A stretch of 64,000 nucleotides of DNA, from NCBI GenBank assembly GCA_033026295.1, contig CM065170.1:17308040-17372039 (forward strand), written 5' to 3'. A program made the position numbers and the translations under genes. The stretch's first letter is position 1. Each line of letters begins with the position of its first letter. The DNA is from Channa striata. Its lineage: Eukaryota; Chordata; Actinopteri; Anabantiformes; Channidae. Shown here piece after piece: positions 13,591-24,689 of this stretch. The notes beneath the pieces are model-generated. The model was not told the origin of the DNA. It worked only from the letters and a program-made list of their open reading frames with translations, and ran no database searches.

Positions 13591-16500
13591 TTCTGCTAAA
13601 CAAGTAAAAACATAAGAGCTGTCATTCACGAGAACTGAAAGACTGTGTGGGTCCTTCGCACACCATTCCTCTCTGGTCAAACTCTTCAGTGTTTTCTTAG
13701 TTTGAAATGAAATGTCTGTTTACCAAGCAAAGAATTTAGCGACCATTCTACAATGAACTGGTGTTTGGCATTAATGCAGTATATGATTAATGAAACATTG
13801 TGTTTTTAGAAATGCAACTGCACAGTCCAACTATGATTCTAATGTTTATGAGGGTCTATTGTCTGGTGGCATTAATTTTTTGGTGGCATTCATTAATTTT
13901 TTGTTGCATAGTTTGTTTCGGAAATAAAAGAAGGCGGTTGTACAGATAGAAAAAACCTTTTCAGTTTGTTGTTCTCTGTTTCTCTGGGTGACCTGATTAC
14001 TAACATGGACCCAGTCAGCTTCAGTTGGAACTCTGGCTCTTTGTGACACAGCATTACTCACTGCTGGACCTCAACAGATTTGAAACGTGTAAGGACTCAG
14101 TGTCATGGTTCAGTTTTTATTTTCTGGGGTGTAGGCTGACCGTGTGAGGCCCGATCAGTGGAAGAGAATCAAATGAACAGTCTTTGGAAGTACAGCCCAA
14201 CAACACACTGCGTGCTGTAAATTTGCCAGAGTCCTTCCTGACTTATAGTTATGCAACAGGAAAAGTATGACTCTATCCAGAAAACAGTTTTCTCCTTTGA
14301 TTGTTTCGTGTGTTTGAAAGGATCCTGAAAGCACGAGCCTTACTGAATAACACCACCATGTGGTTTACATTACTGTGCTGCAGAACACAGTCAGTGAGGG
14401 ATCCTACACTCTGCATACTTTGAAATCCAGCCTCAGGGTTCAACAAGAGGCTGAACTGTAGCTGAAGATGTTTTCTGCTCGTTTATTCGGTACCTCCCAT
14501 AGCATTGTGTGTGTTCAATCACCACAGTGAGGCTGATTCCACGAGGCTTTATCCCAGGCCCGCTGCTTGAATTCAGCGGAATCATTCATGAGTGATAAAT
14601 AATCCCAAGTAAAGCCTGTAATCATTGGTAGCATTCCTTCAATTTGGCTCTGCCTGCATGACCACAAACAACTTTCAGGAGCATGTCCAAGACCCGCATG
14701 ATCCCGATAGCTGGTAGCCTCCCTGTTACACTGTAATCTATCATCGTATGTTTATTCTACAGCTACAGTAGGAGACAGAATTAGCGTGTCTGCTATCAAA
14801 TGTGCATTTCTGAAAACTGCAAATATGTAACTTTCATTATCAGCCCAGCAGAACTCCAGCACCCCGATGTATTTTCATAGATATTGTAGAATAAGCTGCC
14901 ATACAATACTTGCTATTTATGGTTAAGTTTAGTTGAAATTCTGTCTTTTGTCACTTTTTGGTGTAGAAAATCACAAAATGACCATTTTCGGTATGAGATA
15001 CTGTAGAGGAAGTTATAAATCTTCAATATGTGCAAGTAAATAGTGTGTACAGTGTAAACTATCATGGTGTTGCAGTTTTTTGTATATGAAAACAGGATGT
15101 AGGCTTCAAGCTGTGGCTTTTCAAGTGACACACTGTTAAATCTAAAATAGCTTGCTCACACCACCGCTCATGTGTGCAAAAGTCACTCTTATTAGAGCTC
15201 CTAACGGCATGAACGGGTTAGAAGGTAATGGGCCCCTGCAGGCCCCAGACATGGGAGAGGCCTCTCACTCTTTCATTTGGCTATTTCCATTTGTTTTTGG
15301 TCATTTGTGTTTACTGAGCTTTATTGTCTGGTGGACACATTCAGGAATCCATCCAGGCCAACAAGCTTCACAGCTGCATAGACTGAGATCAGAAAGTATT
15401 TTTTAGACTGATGTGTGTATTTACTCCCTGAATGAGAGGAATGTGGCTGATAATCTGTTAACCCTTCCGAGTTTTTACAGACTGCACTGAATGTTTAAGA
15501 TAACACCTCATTTTAATTATTCACAAACAAAAATGTTAGACTGAAGCTGAACGTAAACCAAAATGTTTCTCACTTCCCAAAAGAGTCCTCACTCCGCAGA
15601 TGGAAGGGAGGCTGCTCCACCCGCAGACCGACCCCTGCTGTGTTGTGCAGTAGCTGGTATTTCCTCAGTAATCTTCCAGCTGTGCTTCCTCTGTCACCTG
15701 ATTGTCTGTCTAGCTTTTCAGTCTGACTCAACCACAATGAGGATCCCGTACCCTCTGTCTAAAGGAGGCGGTTTTATCGAGTAGACATGTCACTGTTACC
15801 TTTTAGAGTCGTGTTACAGGGTAACACCTGTAGAGTCCTGTGTAAGATATGACTGGGATTATAGCAAACACTTACTATGTCATTTTAGAATTGATGCCCA
15901 TACTTAGAATATACACAACTAACAGTTAGTCACCCCCCTCCCCAGAATGTTGCATGATAGGAGAAGCAAATCTTTTTTGAACACAGTGCTGCATGTGTTG
16001 GTTTGCACTATGTGACGTGGTCGGCAAAGTTAACACAAAGGTTCGCTGTAAACTCAGTTTTATTAAGTGATCAGTTACAGGCCACGGTTGAAGGTGTCAC
16101 TGCTTTCTCTGCTGTGCTTTACATGCACTGACACTTTCATGGGCATCTGGGGAAAGAGATCTATCTGTTGTGTGAATCGATTACATTCTCATCCTCCTCT
16201 ATAAAAACACAGTCGTCTCCAAATAAGATTATCCGCTCCACAAAAGTCACAGCAATAAATTTTATAACACTGGCTATGTGGTGATGCAATGGGCTGGTGT
16301 GGTTTCATATTTTTCATTGTGAATCATTTCTCCAAGCTGTACATTATTCACTTAAGTTTCTGTTTTTTAAAGTACTGGATGAAAAATTCTGCAATCTTTC
16401 ATCTATTGAATAAAAAGAACAATGATGGATCCTGCTCGATTATCAGCTGCGTTGGGTTAAACGGCAAACAAACAACATGTGAGATGTAAATGAATTCATA

Positions 16501-16607
16501 TCTGCGCCAGGCAGGATGAAATTTGCTTCACACGTTCATATTCTCCTCAGAATTGACATTACTTTGGCGTTGCCACAATATTATCTAAACTTTGTCAGCA
16601 TCCCAGT
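13591..16607. other. Intergenic, no gene seen
   Basis: No supported exon or RNA gene. Open frames of 60-84 codons (for example near 15152 and 15563) show no domain and no convincing splice context. Confidence 0.5.
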
Positions 16608-16655
16608 GAATGTTTGAGGCGATTGTGTTCTCGATTGTGTTCGCCTCAAACATTC
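16608..16655. repeat. Perfect 15-bp inverted repeat with 18-bp loop
   Basis: The arms gaatgtttgaggcga (16608-16622) and tcgcctcaaacattc (16641-16655) are exact reverse complements. The loop region contains the direct repeat cgattgtgttc twice. The size would fit a short stem-loop RNA or a fold-back rearrangement; no further evidence separates these. Confidence 0.85.
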
Positions 16656-19079
16656 GCTCGTGTCCTCTGTATATTAATCGGCGGTTAGAGGGTGGGGGTG
16701 AATAAGGACAAGAACGTCCCCAGAGGCTGAGATAACTGTCTGATGATGGCTGTACATGGGAGTGTGTGCGCACATGGATATGCATTTATGTATTTATTTA
16801 TGCTTCTTTGCACATTCAATTCTTAGATGTTCTTTGCACCACATGCATGTTTTATGTACATCTGTCTATTTTGGTATTTTGCTGCAGCTTTTATCTAGGA
16901 CAGATTTCTCTCACAGGAGACAAATAAAGAAACATAACCTAACCTAAGCATCGGGGTGGACATTTTCCAGAAAACTGTGTGCAGTGTCCACATACATAGA
17001 CAGGGATTGTGCCAGAAAAGTAAACTAGTGGCTAAATTTATACATCAAAGATATTTATGTTCACATCCCTTGACAGTGCTCTGAGACACTGACATTATAT
17101 TTATCAATTTGAGCTGGAGTACATGGATTTGAAATGAAACAGTCAATATGTAGACTGTCTGCTTGAATTTAATAATTTATTTGAAAATATTTGATGAACT
17201 GTGTGGGAATAATAGCCATTTCTATCCATAGTCCTGTCATTGTGAACATGTTCACCCCTGTCTGCCAAAAACCATGTTTCTGTGCAACTAAACTTCAAAG
17301 TCAAATTATTTAATATATCATATTATGATATGGTTATCAGTCATAATGGCTATGTTTTGTGATGGGAGATATACAAAGTGCAAATAAAGCACAGGACTGT
17401 TACAACATTGTCTTGTGTTTGACTCCAATCTTCCAATTGGGCTTTTGCTTAGGCAATAAAATTTATTTGGTTAAGGTTAGAAACAGATCCTGGTTTTGTT
17501 TATTGGTTCTACTGCAAGACTAGGCATTTTGGTAAAAAAATGTCATGATACTGTTCATTATCATTTACGTTAAATGTCAATAGTCTCAGTAAAGCCTCAC
17601 TTCCTAGCAGCCTTGCAAATACAGTTGAAATTCCCCATGAACCAGTTACAGTGTTTTCATAAATCCTTTTAATCCTCAAGCTAAGTCTTAAACAGTGGCA
17701 AGAATTTTTATTTGTTTCAACTGCCGGGAGAATCAGGCCTACATTTCAAACAGGGTTTTTCTTTCTGATACTGTTTAATTATTATTAGCATTATTTGGCC
17801 AAATGTCACATGCACTGAGGCAAAACCAACATGCACATACTGATACATAAAAATGTAGTTCAGTGCACCTACATTTCTATTTATTCCCTTGTAAATATTC
17901 GATTCCCCCAATGTATTATAACTTCTGCTGTATTCTCAAAGTTAAAGTAAATGTGTCCCTTGCTTGTCTAATTGTTGTGAATGTTGAGGGCTCCCTCAAA
18001 CTGTAGTACCAGTTAGTGGCCCAAACTGAGTGAAAATAAATTGGATGTATCCTTTAATTTGCCATGCAGGAACATTTGCCTCATTCTCTGACTCACCAGT
18101 TCCTCATTTCTCCTTTACCTGCATCAATCACATTCCACTTCTTTTAAACATTCTCCTCCTCTGTAAGTCACAGCACAAGGTTACGATCCAGTATCTCTCT
18201 GCCTTAAAGCTATCTGTCCAAGCTTGTCAGAAACAAGCTCTCCTAAAACTTGGCCCTATCCCCTTGTGTGATGCAGAAGGCCTGAAACCAGATGTGGAAC
18301 TTGTGCCTCATATTGACCTATCGAATCATCTTGCCCTAAGGCTGCGCCAAGATATGCAAGACATAAGCCCTGAGGTTTACTCTCCTTGTGTTTACTGCGG
18401 ATGACAGAGAAGAGTAATGGTTGAGGAAAGCGATCTAGGTCAATTCCACTGATAAAAGCCACTGTTGTTCCATGAAAACTGAAACAGGATTAGGCTGGAT
18501 CTTGTGAAAGTTATTTGGATGAAATAAGTTTGTGGACAAAAGTTGTTATCTATCTCAGTATAATTAAACTCCCTTGTCTTGTAAATGCGAGAGTTACATG
18601 GTTTCTCAATGACACTCTCATCTCATAATTTCCCATTAGCCGCATCAACATTAAGAGGAGTTGCTGGTAGAGACTCCTAGAAGACTTATTGCAGCTGTAG
18701 CTGAGGAACTTACACAATGTTGATATTTAATAATGATTTAGTCATGGTTTAAAAAGTGCCATTGCAATGTTTCGTTGTTGAAGGACAGAGGAATTCGGAG
18801 GGGAGGCCATTAGCCTTTTGAGGAGAAGCAAGAGGTTTTAGCTTGGCTGGTTCAGATTCCGCAGTGATCTCCTCAGAATATTCTTGGCTCTACAATCCTC
18901 ACATAATACAAAATATCCGTTGTTTTTGCTGCAGGCAGGCTTGGAAGTGGCCCTAAATCTACAGTTTCATTTTGTGTTGGACATCAGAAAAATCTGTGAA
19001 AAAGCCCTGGAGTAGATGTGTGAGGTCCTCTGTTTATACACAAGATAAGAGGAATAAAACAGGAATTAATGTCAGTGTT
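16656..19079. other. Intergenic, no gene seen
   Basis: No recognised gene. The longest open frame (18030-18404, 124 codons) has no identifiable domain and no intron or promoter support, so it is not called. Confidence 0.5.
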
Positions 19080-19320
19080 AATACTAGACACGCACACACA
19101 CGTTTGTCCCTCTATCATTGTGAGAACACTCATTGACGTAATGCAATCCCTAGCCCCCCACACTAGCCCTTACCATCATAACTGAATGCCTAACCCTAAC
19201 CCTTACCCTTACCTAAATCCTAACCAAACCCTAAATTTAACCCTGACCCTAAAACCCAGTCCTGACTCTCAAAAATCAATTTTTTAGTGTCAAAAATCTT
19301 GAGGACAAACACACACACAT
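19080..19320. repeat. Second copy of the CCCTAA-containing CA-flanked repeat
   Basis: The same architecture as 2460-2750: a CA run, 'cactcattgac', a block of degenerate ctaaccctaac / ccttaccctta units (19190-19255), a 'ccagtcctgac' segment and a closing CA run (19309-19320). The shared flanks show a dispersed family. Confidence 0.65.
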
Positions 19321-19959
19321 TTCTCACTTCCTGACCTGAAACACAAGCCAAGGTGTCAGACCAGAGAATTCTCACACCGCACTCTCCCACTCTCATCTGC
19401 CTTTTCTTACTCATCACCATGTCCATGTCCTGACCCTGGCACGCAGTATAGTTGGCTCAGCAACATGTTCGCCTCCACAGTTTGCAAGTCTGGATCCTTT
19501 GCTCTCCTTTAGTCCTATGAATCTCTTTTTGTCTTGCTGTAATCTTGGGATCTTCTGGTGTTTTTCTCAGTTTTAACACATTTTGTCTTACAGCTCCAAT
19601 CCTCCCAGTTTACTCGAGTGGCCAGCCCATAAAGGAAGTCTCACAGCTTTCATAGTGCAGCAATGTAGAGAGCATTTCCTGTCTTGGAGTAACATAACTG
19701 TAAAGAGTAGCCTAGTTTAGGGATTTACCGTAAAATTGTCCTTTGAATAAGTTTGAGAACTTTTACTGATGTAAACTGCAGAAACCAAGATATTGTTTTC
19801 TTAGTCCATATATAAAAATGCAAAACTACTGTATTGCTATGACGTCACAGAGTGTTCAGTGCCTCCCGTTTGGTCATTTCAACTGGTTTTCAACTGAAGA
19901 AGAACCTTCTAAATCCAGGATGCATCAATCAATGTCAGATAATGGTTTTCTCTTTTGTC
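19321..19959. other. Intergenic, no gene seen
   Basis: Spacer before the second L2 copy. No supported exon. Confidence 0.5.
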
Positions 19960-21044
19960 TCTATACTAGTTCTGCTAGATCTTAGTGCTGCATTTGACAC
20001 CATTGATCACAGGATATTATTACAGAGACTAGAACATGTGATTGGAATTAAAGGAACTGCACTAAATTGGTTTAAATCTTATCTATCAGATAGATTCCAA
20101 TTTGTTCATGTTAACAAAGAATCTTCCACATACACAAAAGTTAGTTATGGAATTCCACAAGGCTCTGTGTTAGGACCAATACTCTTTACTCTATATATGT
20201 CTCCACTTGGCAACATTATTAGAAAACCACTGTAAATGTTCATTGCTACACTGATGACGCACAGTTATATCTATCTATGAAACCTGATGAAACCAATTAA
20301 TTAATCAAACTACAAGCATGTCTAAAAGACATAAGGGACTGGATGACGTATCATTTCCTTCTTCTAAACTCAGATAAAACTGAAGTTATTGTGTTTGGGC
20401 CTAAAAGTCTAAGAAACATGTTTTCCAATCATATCGTTACTTTAGATGACATAACTCTGGCCCCCAGTAGTACTGCAATGAATCTCTGAGTCATTTTTTG
20501 ACCAGGATTTGTCATTTAGCTCACACATAAATCAAATCTGTAGAACAGCCTTCTTCCACCTAAGGAACACTGCCAAAATTAGGAGCATCCTGTCTCATAG
20601 CGATGCTGAAAAACTGGTTCATGCATTCATTACTTCTAGATTGGACTACTGTAATTCTCTACTTTCAGGCTGCCCTAGTAACTCTCTAAAAAGCCTCCAA
20701 TTAATCCAAAATGCTGCAGCAAGATTGCTGACTGGGATTGGTAAGAGAGATCAGGGACACCTGAAGACCCTGTCTTCAGGTGTCCCTGGATTTGGCGCTG
20801 TGTGTCCTCTCACCCCAACTGGTCAAGGCAGATGGCCGTCCACCCTGAGCCTGGTTCTGCTGGAGGTTTCTTCCGTTAAAGGGAGTTTTTCCTCTTCACT
20901 GTTGCCTATGGCTTGCTCAAGAGGGATTTGTTGGGTTTTCTTTAAATGTTTGTATAGTCTTGACTTTATTATATAAAGTGCCTTGAGATGATCTTGTTGT
21001 AAATTGACGTTATATAAATAAAGTTGAATTGAATTGAAATTGAA
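19960..21044 (+). mobile_element. 5'-truncated, internally deleted L2-like LINE, copy 2, with 3' tail
   Basis: The frame begins with [21 protein letters not shown], continues through YGIPQGSVLGPILF, and has a TDD rather than ADD active-site block (near 20248-20262), so the polymerase is dead. After the CNSLLSGCPSN and NAAARLLTG blocks the sequence jumps directly into the 3' region (tttggcgctgtgtgtcct), deleting several hundred bases that copy 1 keeps. The 3' end is intact: gccttgagatgatcttgttg, then tatataaataaagttgaatt and TTGAA repeats, the usual end of fish L2-type elements. Nucleotide identity with copy 1 is high by eye. Confidence 0.9.
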
Positions 21045-21710
21045 TCAACAGTACAGTAAAGTTACATTTAAAGATATGCTGAGAGAATAAATGTTATCAG
21101 TTATTGATAGGCACAGAAATTCAACAATACCCACATATGTTTTTGCTGGATAATTAGACGCTGAAGTTTTTTAACAGTTTTCCCTGAACAAAGCCAGCTG
21201 CTTCAAACCCCAGCAGGGCTGACTGTTGTGGGTTTGCACATGATGAGGTCATCTGTTTTATCATGAGGCCATCATGTAAGGAATGTTTTCACAATTTGTA
21301 CAATGGGTTGTTTTAACCAGTGGGACTGTGCAAAAACGCATCCAGCTGGGTCGTTGTTAATTTCAAATTCCCTCAGTTGCTATGTCAACTGATTTATCCA
21401 CAGAGCTGACAGTTTTAACAGGAACTGGTCACGTTTACAGCAACAACCAAAGTATATGACAAATGTGGTACAAGATGTTACCAATAAAAGTGTAAATCAC
21501 CAAAAATCTCAAATTCTTTTTTGGTGAAAAATAACTTTTGGTATAACTGAATCAGACACTTAATAGCAAAAAACAATAACCTAACATAATTGATGGATGT
21601 TTTGTTATGCATTTCTTTAAAGCAGCCACTTGGGGTCAGTACAAGAGATGGAGAAGTGTTAGCATTTCTTTGGAGTTGTTAGCTCTGGTTTGGTCTTCAT
21701 ATATAGTCCA
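21045..21710. other. Intergenic, no gene seen
   Basis: Spacer between two L2 pieces. No recognised gene or RNA. Confidence 0.5.
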
Positions 21711-21796
21711 TAGTCTTGACTTTGTTATGCAAATTGCCTTGATATGACTTTGCTGCGAATTGGCGACTATAAAAATAAGGTTCAATGGAACTGAAT
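21711..21796 (+). mobile_element. L2-like 3' tail fragment
   Basis: tagtcttgactttgttatgc, gccttgatatgactttg and then a degenerate ataaggttcaatggaactgaa match the 3' end of copy 2 (20955-21044) with scattered changes. It is an older, extremely 5'-truncated insertion with no coding capacity. Confidence 0.75.
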
Positions 21797-24149
21797 TCAT
21801 CAAGTGCTGACGGAAATATCTGTCTCTGCTTAGCTGCTCAAGCAGGGTCTACTGTATATCTGATAAAAACTTACAAAAATAAATGAAGTGCTCGCTGCAT
21901 CCGTAGGTCCCACCAAGCCCTAATCAGAACAGAAGAGCAGCCAACTATATAACCAAACAATTCCCTGAAACCTACTAAAGTGCTCGTAAAGCTAATTGAA
22001 CTTATACACGTGGGTCATGAAGCTTAGCAGACTCACCTACTACACAAAGGCAGGGCGTTTTTTCTGTGGAACACAATAACATCCAGATTTTCTGTTAAAA
22101 TAGTAAATTACAGTCTCATTAAACATTTTAATGGTTGTGTTCAGGGTCTCACAGCTGTTGGTTAAGGTTAGAAAAGATTGAAGACTATTATAGCAGAGAG
22201 AAATGTATCGTTTATTTTATGTGCAACATGCCTTATTACTTGAGACACAATTCAACAATGACGTCATCACGTTATGATATAAAGATGAAATTATCACACG
22301 CTGCATGGTGGTTTTACTGAGAGGATTTAAGTATAAACTTATCATCATGGATGTCAATGTGTAATTTATAGACACATTTCACTACAGTGAATGTGCTGTG
22401 ATCAGAAGAGAGGTCCATGATGTGGGAAAACTCCCTTCAGATGGATAAACTGAAACATTTTAGCTCTTTTGAAATGCCTGGCAGCATTTTGTACCTACCC
22501 CAGTTACTGAGGCATGCGTCCAATCGTTTTTCACAATCGGACAAACTTGAGGTTTGCGAACCGTAGCAGTTTTGGAATGGGTTTGGATATTAGATGTTTC
22601 CATTAGAACAGTGGAACACAAGGGAAGAAATCCTGGCAGACTAACATGCTTTTCTGTCTGATCACTGACTTTTAACCGTAAATCACGTTGGAAAGTTCCT
22701 TTAACTCAGTTCTTTCAGTCTGGAAACATGTCAAGTCTTTTTGAATTAGAGAAAATGGCCCGATTTTATTATCTGCACTGTTAATAAAACAATTATTACG
22801 TAAAAGTAAGGTTTAAGCAGCACAAGAGTCAATATTCTACTGATAACGTTAAGTCTTTCTCGCTTTACTTCTGATATGTAAATGTAATTTGACTTTTTTG
22901 GCCCACTACCAAGCACAAGTAAATAAATATATAAAATCTTGTGCATCATTTTTCTGTCAAATAAATATTCCTGTTTTTATGTTCATTAAAGATTTTGAAG
23001 AGTAATTGAAGAAGAGTATTTGAAGAATACTCTGCTTTTAGCATGTTACAAAAGGGAGATCGTGTGAACAAAGGTGGTCTTGTCCCATACGGGGGAGGCT
23101 CTCCAGGCTCCTGGATTTATAGTCAGCTGATGTGGGAATTTTTTGCACATGGGAACAATTATGTACTCAGGATAAAACATGCTTCCTCAGCTTTATGGAC
23201 ACACTGAAAACTCTGCCATGCAAAAAATGTTTTGTGTGTGAGAGAGAATGTTTCCAATGCAAGAGTGATGCATTTAAAATTCATAACTGACTGTACTTAA
23301 GTACAATTTGAGGTATTTCTACTTTACCTGAGTATTTTAATGTTTGTTCTGCTTTATAGTTTAACAGATGAACCCAGATACAGCACCTAGACCCCACAAA
23401 CTGCTTATCCTAGTCTAGTTGCAGGGGGGTGGAGTATTCCAGCTGTCATTTGGCGAGAAGCAGTGTCCAACATGGATAGGTCTCCATTATATCTCAGGGC
23501 CACAGGGAGACACACACAGACAAACAACCATTCACACTCATGTTATAACTTATTACATAATATTTGTAACATACACAGTTATAATATTATGTGCGTGTTA
23601 AGAGTTCATACATGTTGCCTAAAAATAAAAAGCAAACAGTTGGTTCCACATGTGGTGAATGATACAGTTTGCTTTGATTTGGCCTGCACACAAGAGTTGC
23701 AGATTACATCATTCCAAATGATTTCCATACAAATATTTTTTTGTTCCTACAGTTGTCTTTCTCCAGTCTATGTCTTCTGCCTCAGAAGGAAACATGGACA
23801 TCAGGATAAGACTGTTTTCTTGTTCTTGGGGGCATTTATCCAAGATCCACCACCTGAGGGTTTATTGCAGGGATGTGTCTTTATCAAAGGGTGTACAGTG
23901 ATTTAACTGGCTGCTAGCTCAGCTACGAGACTACAAGACACATGACAAGACAGACTGATTCTGGATCATTACTCTGTAAGAGGAGTCCTTCATGGTCATA
24001 TTTATTCATTCAGATGTGGGGAGCACCCTCTGAAGGAATGCAGTTCGTAGAATGATGCAGAATACATTTAGTCAGTAGTTTAAAACAAATTCTCTGGAAC
24101 TAAATACAAGTTTGTCCAAAGAAAACCATTTCAGCTGCAACTCAAGGGT
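21797..24149. other. Intergenic, no gene seen
   Basis: No supported exon. The 147-codon frame at 23463-23906 has no domain and lies in low-complexity and CA-rich sequence at its start, so it is not called. Confidence 0.5.
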
Positions 24150-24270
24150 TTTTATCTGCAGTCATGTTGTGTCTCAGTAAGTTACGTAAACTAGTAACTA
24201 ATACATGTACGTCAATAATGATATCACCTAAGACGTCAGATACGCGCCTTCTAAGCTTGCCTAAGTTTTT
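24150..24270 (-). repeat. Unrecognised dispersed repeat, copy A
   Basis: Read on the minus strand this segment matches 46346-46440 on the plus strand at roughly 80% identity by eye over about 100 bases. Both copies contain tagtttac and end in acatgactgcaga. Both are open in the same frame and give similar peptides (copy A VLVTSLRNLLRHNMTADK). I do not recognise the family. It may be part of the coding or leader region of a transposon. Confidence 0.6.
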
Positions 24271-24555
24271 GTCGAGGAAACCAGCGTTTGTATTGATTTT
24301 GTTGTTAGAAAGAGACTCATAGAAGGAGAGCAAGACATTGAAATGCAAATGCTCTGCTTTATAATGTTGCTCTTTGTTCAGCCAGTGATAAATCCAAGGG
24401 TGCTCGTCTGACCCACTGGGAGACAAACCACTGACCTGTGGAAAAATGCCTTAGCCACAGATGCAAACTCGCCCTGACATCTACGTTGTATTTTGTTTTT
24501 ATGTGTTTTTGCTTTAAAGTTGTTGTGCATCTGTATGTAGCTTTTCTCCTTGCAG

Positions 24556-24689
24556 TCCCCTTGTGCCTTATTGTAGTCTTGTATGAGAAGAGGTGTTTCT
24601 AATGTTTCGGCCACCCCATTTAAAATGAATGAGAGGTGGCCAAAACAGAACTAGATTGTACAGGTCTAGCTAATAAAGTGGCCAGTGAG
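24556..24689. mobile_element. Decayed relative of the inverted-repeat element at 11567
   Basis: The right end (ctaataaagtggccagtgag, 24670-24689) is nearly identical to the right end of the element at 11567-11871. The left part (gtttctaatgtttcggccac) matches the sub-terminal part of that element, with a degenerate outer repeat. Much of the interior is missing. Confidence 0.65.

Noticed and set aside
18030..18404. 124-codon plus-strand open frame
   Set aside because: No recognisable family. Flanks are AT-rich with no exon signals, and an open frame of this length can occur by chance in 64 kb.
23463..23906. 147-codon plus-strand open frame
   Set aside because: Begins in CA-rich low-complexity sequence and shows no domain or splice support.
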